A DNA stretch of 64,000 nt, taken from contig NZ_JAJFES010000001.1 of assembly GCF_020708045.1 (NCBI RefSeq), positions 868,001 through 932,000 of the forward strand, in the 5' to 3' direction. Shown piece after piece: positions 38,221 through 45,925 of the stretch. The DNA comes from Massilia sp. IC2-278. GTDB taxonomy: Bacteria > Pseudomonadota > Gammaproteobacteria > Burkholderiales > Burkholderiaceae_D. Position numbers and translations under genes: made by a program. Numbering within the stretch: position 1 is the stretch's first letter; every line of letters begins with the position of its first letter. The notes under the pieces are model-generated. The model was not told the DNA's origin. It saw nothing but the letters and a program-made list of their open reading frames with translations, and did not search any database.

Positions 38221-38931
38221 CTAGCTGCCCCGCTTCGTCACTTCATGCGCCGCGACTGCTGCCAGATCGCTCAGGGCGTCAAGTTCGGCCTTGCGCAGGC
38301 GGCGCGCTTCCCTGTCCATTACACATAGCGTTCCGACGGCTACTCCCGCATGGTCGCGTAGCGCAATCCCGGCATAGAAACGGACGTGAGGATGAGCCAG
38401 CACGATGGGAAGCCCAGCGAAACGGGCATCCATGCTGGCGTCTTCGACAATCAGCGGATCCGTCTGCTCGACCGTATGCGCGCAGAACGTCCACTCCCTC
38501 CGGGCGTTCAGCAAGTCCAATCCTACACAGCCCTTGATCCACAGGCGTTCCGGCGTTAAATCAGAAACCAGCGCGATCGGTGATTTGGTCACTGTGGCTG
38601 CAAGTCGTGCAACACGGTCGAAACGCGCTTCGAACCGACTGCGCGCCGTCATGCAGCCGGCAGGGGCCTTGACCTGCGTGGAGCAACGATCCCGTAGTCC
38701 CGACCGACGCCAGGCTGTTTCGTGATCGGAAACAGGCCCGCCCTCCATTTCCGCTTGCATGGCGAGCACAGTGCTCGTACGAGTACGGCGATGCCCGCCG
38801 GGCGTTTTCCAGGAAAGGATCCGGCCCTCCTCCATCCACACCTGGACAGTGCTGACGGCAACTTCGAGAATGCCGGCAGCACCGGTCGTCGTCAGGATCG
38901 GGTCTTCTTCTTGTTCTGCTTGTCGATGCAT
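38221..38931 (-). CDS. MerR/excisionase-type HTH fused to a GAF domain
   Basis: 236 residues. The first 55 form a MerR-like or excisionase-like DNA-binding helix-turn-helix: LTTTGAAGILEVAVSTVQVW and the wing GRILSWKTPGGHRRT. From about residue 95 a GAF domain follows: FDRVARLAATVTKSPIALVS, WTFCAHTVEQTDPLIVEDAS, ARFAGLPIVLAHPHVRFYAG, VGTLCVMDREARRLRKAE. The GAF part is the sort that often precedes signalling enzymes, but here no output enzyme follows, so the HTH is the likely output. The ligand is unknown. GAGGGAGCAAG lies before the ATG. It opens a 6-kb signalling island. Confidence 0.8.
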   Translation of the reverse strand: MHRQAEQEEDPILTTTGAAGILEVAVSTVQVWMEEGRILSWKTPGGHRRTRTSTVLAMQAEMEGGPVSDHETAWRRSGLRDRCSTQVKAPAGCMTARSRFEARFDRVARLAATVTKSPIALVSDLTPERLWIKGCVGLDLLNARREWTFCAHTVEQTDPLIVEDASMDARFAGLPIVLAHPHVRFYAGIALRDHAGVAVGTLCVMDREARRLRKAELDALSDLAAVAAHEVTKRGS

Positions 38932-39024
38932 CTTGCTCCCTCGTGAGGCACGAGTATAGCCGAGCCGGCGTGCATGAGCCTGTTTCAGACTCTAAACGGC
39001 ATCAGGAACCACGCGACAGAGGGT

Positions 39025-39414
39025 TCAGCACGCCGCAAAACGGGCGAGCGCCGCCTGCAGATTGCGCCGGTATTCTGCAAAATACATGGCCTTGACGACG
39101 TAATCGGCAGCGCCGAGCGCATCTGCCCGGGTCCGGTCGGTGTCGAGGTTCGACCCACTCAGCACAATGATGGGAATCTCCAGACTTGGCGCCTGGGCGA
39201 GCAAGCATTCCATCAGCTCGAAGCCGTTGAGCTTCGGGAGTTTCAGGTCAAGCAGGATGAGGTCGAAATCCGGATCGCGTTGCAGCAGCGCGAGCGCCTC
39301 TTCTCCGTCAAAAGCCCTCACAATCTCATGCTCGATGCCGCAACTTCGGAGTACGCGGCAAGTCAGGTCGACATCGAAGGCGACATCATCCACGAGCAAG
39401 AGCCTGTTGGTCAT
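39025..39414 (-). CDS. Single-domain response regulator, partner of the PAS kinase
   Basis: 129 residues of receiver domain only. The acidic pocket is VDDVAFD, the phospho-Asp is in FDLILLDLKLPKLNGFELM, and the Ser and Lys positions are IIVLSGS and YVVKAMYF. The Pro that normally follows the Lys is Ala here. It should accept phosphate but has no output domain. It lies 46 bp downstream of the PAS histidine kinase on the same strand, so the two probably form a pair, with RR signalling by protein contact. Confidence 0.87.
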   Translation of the reverse strand: MTNRLLLVDDVAFDVDLTCRVLRSCGIEHEIVRAFDGEEALALLQRDPDFDLILLDLKLPKLNGFELMECLLAQAPSLEIPIIVLSGSNLDTDRTRADALGAADYVVKAMYFAEYRRNLQAALARFAAC

Positions 39415-39460
39415 CGTCTATCTAGCGCCAGATAAAAGTGTCATGAAGGGTCCGTGTGGC

Positions 39461-40645
39461 TCAAGCGGCCGGCGCACCGGGATGGGGCAAGGGTTCCGGT
39501 TCCGCGCCATGGGGCCGCTTACGGGGGATACGTACGACAAACTCGCTGCCGCGCCCGGCGCCGTCGCTGCGCACTTCGACGGTTCCCTCGTGCTGCGTCA
39601 CGATATCCTTGACGACAGCGAGGCCGATGCCAAGCCCGGATCCGCGCTCCGTGGTCTCGTTCGACGCCTGGGTGAAGATATCGAAGATTTTTGGAAGAAT
39701 ATCGGCGGCGATGCCGCGGCCAGTGTCGCGCACGTACAGGACGAAGTGGGTCTGGTCGAGCGTGACCGTCAGCCAGATCGTGCCTCCCGTGGGTGTGAAC
39801 TTGATTGCATTGTTCACCAGGTTGAGTACTACCTGCTGTAAACGCTGGGCATCGGCCTCGATTGTAATCGGCACGCCAGGCTGCAGCAGGTGCAGGGCCA
39901 CGCCTTTGGCGGCAGCCACAACATGAGCAGGCTCCAGGATCTCGTTCAGGTAGGCCTGCAGCTCGATCCTGCAGTAAGCCATGCGCATCTTGCCGCTGCT
40001 TGCCCGCGTCACGTCAACCAGGTCTTCGACCAGCTTGCCCAGGAACGCGACCTGCCTCTCGATTACGGCAAGCGGCCGGGCAAACTGCCCTTCCTGGTCG
40101 GGAAGCCGCTTCATGAGTTCCGAGGCGGTGCGGATCGGCGCGAGCGGGTTGCGCAGTTCGTGCGCGACCGTTGCAATGACCCGGCTGTGTTCACCCTCGC
40201 GCTCGCGGAATTCCTGGACCGTGTTTTCGAGCGCCTTGGTACGGGCACGCAGGTGCGTCACGTCCCGGAAGACCTTGACGAAGCTGACGATACGTTCCGC
40301 CTCGCGCCTCAGCGGAAAGCTCATGCCGCTCGACCAGAACCAGGAACCATCGCGTCGCGTGTGCCAGCGCTCGTTCTCCGCCGAGCCGATCACGGCGGCG
40401 GTGTGTGCTTCATGTTCGGGGAGGCCAACCGTGATGTCATCCGGGACAAACAGCATGGCGAACGGCTGGCCGATTACCTGTTCCGGCGCCCAGCCGGTAA
40501 TCGCCATCGCGCCGGCACTCCAGCCCGTAATCTGTAACGCGGCATCGTAGAAAACAACGCCGTACTGGTCCGTACGGTCAAGTATGAACGCCTCGAACGC
40601 ACGTGCATCCACGGGATCGTACTGGCTACTTAACATGTCGGACAT
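39461..40645 (-). CDS. PAS-domain sensor histidine kinase
   Basis: 394 residues, soluble. One PAS domain (about 20-135: YGVVFYDAALQITGWSAGA; WHTRRDGSWFWSSGMSFPL; FVKVFRDVTHLRART) is followed by a short coiled coil. The phospho-acceptor box is VAHELRNPLAPIRTASELM (His about 165), and the ATPase boxes are NLVNNAIKFTPTGG, DTGRGIAADI and GSGLGIGLAVVKD. ATG 40645 is chosen for AGGAA 8 bases upstream. The stimulus is unknown. A single-domain receiver follows on the same strand. Confidence 0.9.
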   Translation of the reverse strand: MSDMLSSQYDPVDARAFEAFILDRTDQYGVVFYDAALQITGWSAGAMAITGWAPEQVIGQPFAMLFVPDDITVGLPEHEAHTAAVIGSAENERWHTRRDGSWFWSSGMSFPLRREAERIVSFVKVFRDVTHLRARTKALENTVQEFREREGEHSRVIATVAHELRNPLAPIRTASELMKRLPDQEGQFARPLAVIERQVAFLGKLVEDLVDVTRASSGKMRMAYCRIELQAYLNEILEPAHVVAAAKGVALHLLQPGVPITIEADAQRLQQVVLNLVNNAIKFTPTGGTIWLTVTLDQTHFVLYVRDTGRGIAADILPKIFDIFTQASNETTERGSGLGIGLAVVKDIVTQHEGTVEVRSDGAGRGSEFVVRIPRKRPHGAEPEPLPHPGAPAA

Positions 40646-40864
40646 GCATCTGTTCCTAGCTATGGGCAAACGCCGCCCGCTTTCGGTTGGCGTGATCAGG
40701 AAGTCATTATAAAGCTTGCAACTGTGCGCACGATACGACAGTCAATGCCGGCATTCATTGCCAAGCTGCATCGCGCAAGCGACAATATGCGCCTGCCGCC
40801 GGGTGGCCGCGCCAGTCGCTTCCGCCCCGGTCTTCCCATCCCATCTTTATCGATTCACCGTTTT

Positions 40865-41233
40865 ATGCCTCGCAGTGTATTGCTTGTCGAAAGTGACCAG
40901 GATCTCGCTGAAACAATCTCGGGCATGCTGGGCGCGCTTGGGTATTCGGTCGTCGTGCTGGGGGATCAGGCACGTGCGCTCGGGATCATGCACGGTATCC
41001 GTTTCAGCCTGCTGGTGACCACGGCGCGCGACGGGACAAGTGCGGCCGCCCAGTTCGCGCGGGAAGCAAGGTTGCTCTTGCCGGATTTGAAGGTACTGCT
41101 GATCACCGGCGCGGGTTATACGGCTGGCCTGCTGAGCAATGCGTTCGATGCCACGCTGTACAAGCCTTTCAATGTGAGCCAGTTGCTGCAGGTAATCGCG
41201 CCGCTCGCCCGCACATCGGGCAGCAGCGCCTGA
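40865..41233 (+). CDS. Lone receiver domain lacking the phospho-acceptor Asp
   Basis: 122 residues with a CheY-like fold: strand 1 and acidic loop SVLLVESDQD, later strand LKVLLITGAGY, and Lys-Pro-Phe in TLYKPFNVSQLLQV. Where the phospho-Asp should end strand 3, the sequence is FSLLVTTARDGTSAAA, with Thr at the acceptor position. It is therefore an atypical receiver, likely a phosphate-independent switch or a decayed regulator. ATG 40865 is taken as the start; the frame is open upstream but has no receiver features. It is transcribed opposite to its signalling neighbours. Confidence 0.75.
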   Translation: MPRSVLLVESDQDLAETISGMLGALGYSVVVLGDQARALGIMHGIRFSLLVTTARDGTSAAAQFAREARLLLPDLKVLLITGAGYTAGLLSNAFDATLYKPFNVSQLLQVIAPLARTSGSSA

Positions 41234-41273
41234 AAGCCGGGCGGCCCGGCCACGCAGCCGCCCACCGCCGGCA

Positions 41274-41669
41274 TCATGCCGCTGTCAGGTCCCGGCCTGC
41301 GATCAGGGACAGCACAGCCTGGAGGTCTGCCGGCTTGGTCAGGTGGTGATCGAACCCCGTCTCGACGACACGCAGGCGCGTCTTCAGATCGTTCCAGCCT
41401 GTCAGGGCGGTGATGTAGGCGCCGCGTACTTCGGGCAGGGAGCGCATTGCCGCGGCGACCTCGTAGCCGCTCATTCCAGGCATGCCCAGGTCGAGAAAGA
41501 CGATCTCGGGACAAAATGCTTCGGCCAGCCTTAGGCCCGTAGGACCGTCGTTGGCAACTTGCGCCTCATGCCCGTAGGCAGCGACGAACATGGCCAGCAA
41601 TTGTGCCGCGTCGGCGTTGTCGTCGATGATGAGCACGCGCCGCGCTATGGTTGTGGGTGGTGAAAACAT
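41274..41669 (-). CDS. Single-domain response regulator
   Basis: 131 residues, receiver only, with a complete active site: IIDDNADA, phospho-Asp in PEIVFLDLGMPGMSGYEVA, Thr/Ser region AYITALTGW and Lys in HHLTKPADLQAVL. It is like the C-terminal receiver of the hybrid kinase encoded upstream on the same strand. It is the last gene of the minus-strand series hybrid kinase - receiver - receiver. MFSPPTT at 41669 is chosen since the preceding residues show no receiver pattern. Confidence 0.85.
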   Translation of the reverse strand: MFSPPTTIARRVLIIDDNADAAQLLAMFVAAYGHEAQVANDGPTGLRLAEAFCPEIVFLDLGMPGMSGYEVAAAMRSLPEVRGAYITALTGWNDLKTRLRVVETGFDHHLTKPADLQAVLSLIAGRDLTAA

Positions 41670-41830
41670 CCAGCTTCCTGCTGATACTGTGAACCAGAAT
41701 AAACTTGCATGACACAATGCGTCATCCGGTCCACATGATACCGCTCATCTACCCAAACGGTGCCGATTTTGTAACCTGTACCGCAAGAACAACAACAAGA
41801 CGGTTTGCGGCACCGTCCCGGCTGCCTGGA

Positions 41831-42181
41831 TCATGCCGAGATAAGGCGGGTTATGGCGGCATGCATTTGTTCGGACGAGACTGGTTTTTGCAGTACCACG
41901 TCGATTCCTTCGGAGGCGTGGACCGGCTGTTGTGCTTTAGTCGCACGCGCCACCTTTATCTGCCGCTGAGCTTGTTTGGCTCGGACAGCGATCCGGCTTG
42001 CCGCAACGTCGTCGCGCTCGTCGCCCACAACCAGCACATCGATACACACGCCTTCCATCACTTCGAACGCCCGGGCGGCATCGGCTACCCCGACCACAAT
42101 GTACTTTCTGCAGTCAAGCATGTAGACCAGGCTTTCGCGTACGAGGGGATCTTCTTCGATGATCAGGACGGAGATCGACAT
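41831..42181 (-). CDS. Atypical single-domain receiver after the hybrid kinase
   Basis: 116 residues. The fold begins SVLIIEEDPLVRESLVYML and ends VVLQKPVSSEQMHAAI, so the Lys is kept. Strand 3 reads CIDVLVVGDERDDVAAS: alignment by the strand places Gly at the acceptor position with Asp one residue later, and no MPG-type loop follows. Phosphorylation is thus doubtful. It lies 74 bp downstream of the hybrid kinase on the same strand. Confidence 0.72.
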   Translation of the reverse strand: MSISVLIIEEDPLVRESLVYMLDCRKYIVVGVADAARAFEVMEGVCIDVLVVGDERDDVAASRIAVRAKQAQRQIKVARATKAQQPVHASEGIDVVLQKPVSSEQMHAAITRLISA

Positions 42182-42255
42182 GCAAGACGTAGGTGATGTG
42201 GGAGGCGGCATTATACCGGCAGCCGGCAGGCGCGTCTGTACGCCTGCCTGGCGAA

Positions 42256-44205
42256 CTACGCCTGCCTGCTCTGGCCGGGGTCGAACAGCGCCTGGACAGT
42301 CTGTATGTCGAGCGGTTTGGCTAAATGGGCGTCGAAGCCGGCCGCGAGCGAACGCTGCACATCTTCGCCCTGCGCATAGCCGCTGATGGCAACCATCCTG
42401 GGCGGCGCAGACATGGTCTCCTTCAGGCACCGCGCGACCTGGTAGCCACTCATTCCCGGCAGTCCCAGGTCGCAGAGAATCAGGTCGTATCGAATCTGGC
42501 GGGCCCGGGCGACCGCCGCGGCGCCATCATAGACCACGTCCGCTTCGTGATCGAACATCCGCGCCAGCATGGCGAGCGAGTCGGCGGCGTCGGGGTTGTC
42601 GTCGACGACGAGTATCCGCCTTGAAGCGACGCCGGCTCCACAAGTGGCGGCTCCAGTCGCCGTCTCCCCGACTGCGGTGCCGTCGGCGAGCGGCAGCACG
42701 ACAGTGACACAGGTGCCCTCGCCCGGAGTGCTTTCGATCGCCACGCTGCCGCCATGAAGTTCAATAATGCTCTTGACCAAGGCAAGCCCGAGACCCAGGC
42801 CCCCCTCGGTGCGTGCCAACGACTGGTCAGCCTGCGTGAACGGTTCGAAGACATGGGGCAACAGGACGGGAGCGATACCGGCGCCATTGTCGCGCACATG
42901 GATGTTGACGTGCGCGCCCGCGCGGACTGCCGCCAGGGCAATGTGTCCGCCAGGCGGCGTGAATTTTGCCGCGTTCCCGAGCAAGTTGCCCAGTACCTGC
43001 ACCAAGCGTGTTTCGTCGCCGTCCACGCGGAGCGGCTCGTCGCATACGGACACCGTGAAATCACGATCCTGCCCACCGATGACGTTACGGTAATCGTCGG
43101 CTGTCTTTTGCAGCAACTGACCCAGGTCCAGCGTGGCCCGCTGGAGGGCTATTTTTCCCTTCGCGATACGGTTCACGTCCAATAGATCGTCGACCAGACG
43201 CGTCAGTTGCCCGACTTGCCTGCCGATCACCTCCCTGGCAAAACGCATCTGGTCATGACTTGCGCCGGGCTGATCGAGAAGGAACAAAGCATTGCGGATC
43301 GGCGCCAGCGGGTTGCGCAACTCGTGCGACAGCATGGCCAGGAATTCATCCTTGCGCCGGTCCGACTCCTGCAGTTGCGCCTGCGCGGCCCGCAATTCGG
43401 AGATGTCCATGTTCGCGGCGACGGCGGCGATAACGCGGCCCGTTTCGTCGCGGATCGGCGCGCTCGACACAACGATGGTGCCGCGCGTTCCATTGAAGCG
43501 TTCGATGTCGAGGATAACGTCGCGTGTCTTCAGACCCTGTTTCAGCGATATGGCGCACGGCCATTCCTCGGCAGCGATACGCTCGCCGGTATCTGGCCGG
43601 AAACCCTTGTAGCTATCGTAGTCCACGACGGAATTGAGGAGCGCGTTGCCGGCCCAGGTACGCTTCCATTCCGCGTTTTCCAGAACCATCGCGCCGACCT
43701 CGTCGAGCATGATGAGGCCGGTCGGAATGGTATCGACAATCGTTTGCAGGCGAGCACGTTCGGCCTCCAGCTCCGTCCTGCTGGCCACCAGCGCCTGCTC
43801 GGCCGCCTTGCGCTCGCGGATGTCGTCGACGATCGCCAGCTGGTAATCCGGATTGCCGTCCGTATCGCGCACCAGCGATAGTGTCAGCCTGGCCCATACA
43901 TGGCTGCCATCCGCATGCAGGAAACGCTTTTCGACCGCATAGGAATCGAGCTCGCCGGCCGCCATGCGTGCAAACAGGACGCGTGCCGGCGCAACATCGT
44001 CGGGGTGGGGGATGACGGGCCACGACGAGGACAGCAGTTCCTCGCGCGAGCGTCCGAGCATCCGGCACAAGGCATCGTTGACGTCGATCCAGCGGGCGTC
44101 GGCAAACCGCACGGTGGCGATACCGAGGGCGGACTGCTCGAACATCGCACGGAAAGTCGTTTCGTTGGTGCGCGCAACGTGAGAGGAGAAAGTACTGGTA
44201 GGCAT
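42256..44205 (-). CDS. Hybrid histidine kinase: PAS-PAS-HK-receiver
   Basis: 649 residues, no membrane segment. A first PAS/PAC (about 12-135: FEQSALGIATVRFADARWID; RFLHADGSHVWARLTLSLV; QLAIVDDIRERKAAEQAL) and a second (about 155-275: IVDTIPTGLIMLDEVGAMV; AAVAANMDISELRAAQ) lead to LSHELRNPLAPIRNALFLL (His about 300). ATPase boxes NLLGNAAKFTPPGG, DNGAGIAP and GGLGLGLALVKS follow. The C-terminal receiver has VVDDNPDA, phospho-Asp in YDLILCDLGLPGMSGYQVA and Lys in HLAKPLDIQ. It can pass phosphate internally and perhaps on to the downstream receivers. Confidence 0.92.
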   Translation of the reverse strand: MPTSTFSSHVARTNETTFRAMFEQSALGIATVRFADARWIDVNDALCRMLGRSREELLSSSWPVIPHPDDVAPARVLFARMAAGELDSYAVEKRFLHADGSHVWARLTLSLVRDTDGNPDYQLAIVDDIRERKAAEQALVASRTELEAERARLQTIVDTIPTGLIMLDEVGAMVLENAEWKRTWAGNALLNSVVDYDSYKGFRPDTGERIAAEEWPCAISLKQGLKTRDVILDIERFNGTRGTIVVSSAPIRDETGRVIAAVAANMDISELRAAQAQLQESDRRKDEFLAMLSHELRNPLAPIRNALFLLDQPGASHDQMRFAREVIGRQVGQLTRLVDDLLDVNRIAKGKIALQRATLDLGQLLQKTADDYRNVIGGQDRDFTVSVCDEPLRVDGDETRLVQVLGNLLGNAAKFTPPGGHIALAAVRAGAHVNIHVRDNGAGIAPVLLPHVFEPFTQADQSLARTEGGLGLGLALVKSIIELHGGSVAIESTPGEGTCVTVVLPLADGTAVGETATGAATCGAGVASRRILVVDDNPDAADSLAMLARMFDHEADVVYDGAAAVARARQIRYDLILCDLGLPGMSGYQVARCLKETMSAPPRMVAISGYAQGEDVQRSLAAGFDAHLAKPLDIQTVQALFDPGQSRQA

Positions 44206-44253
44206 GGCGAATCCTACCATGGCTTGCGGGGCGCCGAGCCTGGCAAGCCGCGC

Positions 44254-44880
44254 TCAGGCGCGCAACAGTAATCCTGCCAGCACCAGCATCGTCAGGCCGG
44301 TAAATGCCTCGACCCCGCGCCACACGGCGGGCCGCCCCAACACGCCGGCACAGCGGCGCGCCAGTAAGCCAAGTCCGGTAAACCACAGCAGCGAGGCCGC
44401 CATCGCGCCGGCCGTGAACGAATGGCGGTGTTCCAGCGCCAGGCTGCTGCCCACCGCGCCCAGCAGCACGACGGTGTCCAGGTAGACGTGGGGATTCAGG
44501 AGCGACATCGCCAGTACGGCGGCCAGCGCCTTGCGCGCGCCGCCCCTGCCCGCCTTGCCTGCTCCTCCTGTGGACAGCCCCGGCGCCTCGGCGCCGCGCC
44601 AGCTGCTGCGCAGGCAGCGCAACCCGTACCACAGCAGGAAAGCGGCCCCGCCGTAGCGGCAGGCAGCCAGCAGGCCGGGCGAGGACTCGACCAGCGCGCC
44701 GAAGCCCGACATGCCGAGCGCGATCAGGCTGACGTCGACCAGCACGCAGGCCGCCACCGTCAACGCCACGTGCCGCCCAAGAATGCCGGTGCGGATCACG
44801 TGCGCGTTCTGGGCGCCGATCGGCATGATCAGGCTGGCGCCCAGGCCCAGCCCCTGCATGAATACCTGTTGCGAAAACAT
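44254..44880 (-). CDS. argO: LysE/ArgO-family amino-acid exporter
   Basis: 208 residues, six membrane segments. The N-terminal GASLIMPIGAQNAHVIRTGI is the LysE/ArgO signature, and MSLLNPHVYLDTVVLLG is the second conserved part. ArgO exports arginine, and LysE lysine and arginine, across the inner membrane. ATG 44880 has a strong AGGAGG about 8 bases upstream. It is divergent from an argP-like LysR gene, the normal arrangement of this exporter with its activator. Confidence 0.92.
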   Translation of the reverse strand: MFSQQVFMQGLGLGASLIMPIGAQNAHVIRTGILGRHVALTVAACVLVDVSLIALGMSGFGALVESSPGLLAACRYGGAAFLLWYGLRCLRSSWRGAEAPGLSTGGAGKAGRGGARKALAAVLAMSLLNPHVYLDTVVLLGAVGSSLALEHRHSFTAGAMAASLLWFTGLGLLARRCAGVLGRPAVWRGVEAFTGLTMLVLAGLLLRA

Positions 44881-44949
44881 CTGTTGCTCCTCCTGAAAGT
44901 CGACAGCATGGAGGCGCCGCCCTGTCTCATCAATTATATTAATGCTTTT

Positions 44950-44962
44950 TAATCCTGGATTA
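44950..44962. promoter_or_regulatory. LysR-type operator in the argO-argP gap
   Basis: TAATCC-T-GGATTA is a perfect 13-bp palindrome in the T-N11-A form bound by LysR-family proteins. It lies 15 bp before the ArgP start and about 70 bp before argO, inside the AT-rich divergent promoter region. ArgP binding is inferred from position and form. Confidence 0.5.
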
Positions 44963-44976
44963 GCGGGGCTAATGTG

Positions 44977-45870
44977 ATGACCATCGATGCCCGCCGCAGC
45001 GCAGCCTTTGTCGCCGCCGTCGATACCGGCAGCCTGGACGCGGCCGCCGCCCTGCTGCGCATCACGCCCTCGGCGGTGTCGCAGCGCATCACCGCCCTCG
45101 AGCAGGACATGGGCACACCCCTGCTGGTGCGCACCCGTCCCTGCCGCCCGACCGCGCCCGGCGCCCGCCTGCTGCAGTACCTGCGGCGCCAGGCCCTGAT
45201 GGAAGCGGAATTCCTGGCGGATCTGGACAACGATGCCGGCCCGGTGCGCGTGGCGCTTGCCGTTAACAACGACACCCTGGCCACCTGGCTGCTGCCGGTG
45301 CTGGCGCCGGTCCTGATCGCCGAACAATTGCTGGTCGAATTCGTGCTCGACAACCAGGGCCATACTTTCGCCCTGCTGGAACAGGGCCAGGCGCTGGCCT
45401 GCGTGTCCGGCGAATCCGAACCGATGCGCGGCTGCAGCGTCACCCCGCTCGGGCACATGCGCTACCGCATGGTGGCCTCGCCCGCGTTCGCCCGGCGCTG
45501 GTTCCCGAACGGCATCGACCGCGACGCGGCCCGGCGCGCGCCGGTGATGGTGTTCGACCGCAAGGACACCCTGCAAACCGCTTTCCTGCTGCAGCACTTC
45601 GGCTTGCCGGAAGGCGCCTATCCCTTCCATTACGTGCCAGCCAGCGACCCGTACGTGCAGGCCATCCGGCTCGGTCTCGGCTACGGCATGCTGCCGCAGG
45701 AACAGTGCGCGGCCCTGCTGGAGGGCGGAGAACTGGTCGACCTGACCCCGCAGCTGCACGTCGACGTGCCCTTGTACTGGCACGCCTGGCGCATCCAGCC
45801 GCCGCGCATCGAGCGCATGGGCGCGGCGCTGGTGAAGGCTGCCCGGGCGGTGCTGCTGCCGCTGGCTTGA
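44977..45870 (+). CDS. argP: LysR-family regulator ArgP/IciA type
   Basis: 297 residues. The winged helix AAFVAAVDTGSLDAAAALLR and ITPSAVSQRITALEQDMGTP with LLVRTRPCRPT matches ArgP/IciA. The effector domain follows (VRVALAVNNDTLATWLLPVL; FDRKDTLQTAFLLQHFG; ASDPYVQAIRLGLGYGMLP). ArgP activates argO when arginine or its analogues are in excess. An in-frame GTG lies just before the ATG used. Divergent placement to argO supports the name. Confidence 0.9.
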   Translation: MTIDARRSAAFVAAVDTGSLDAAAALLRITPSAVSQRITALEQDMGTPLLVRTRPCRPTAPGARLLQYLRRQALMEAEFLADLDNDAGPVRVALAVNNDTLATWLLPVLAPVLIAEQLLVEFVLDNQGHTFALLEQGQALACVSGESEPMRGCSVTPLGHMRYRMVASPAFARRWFPNGIDRDAARRAPVMVFDRKDTLQTAFLLQHFGLPEGAYPFHYVPASDPYVQAIRLGLGYGMLPQEQCAALLEGGELVDLTPQLHVDVPLYWHAWRIQPPRIERMGAALVKAARAVLLPLA

Positions 45871-45892
45871 ACCGGGAGGTCTCATCGGTATA

Positions 45893-45912
45893 GAATGAGA
45901 ATCATTCTCATC
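45893..45912 (+). promoter_or_regulatory. Fur box over the promoter of the esterase gene
   Basis: ATGAGAATCATTCTCAT (45895-45911) is a perfect palindrome of the Fur-box type, within GAATGAGAATCATTCTCATC. It overlaps a likely -10 box TAGAAT (45891-45896) placed 18 bp after TTGAAC (45867-45872). Binding of Fur-iron there would block RNA polymerase, so the downstream esterase should be made in iron starvation. The site ends 14 bp before the gene start. Confidence 0.85.
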
Positions 45913-45925
45913 TAAAAGCCCATCA

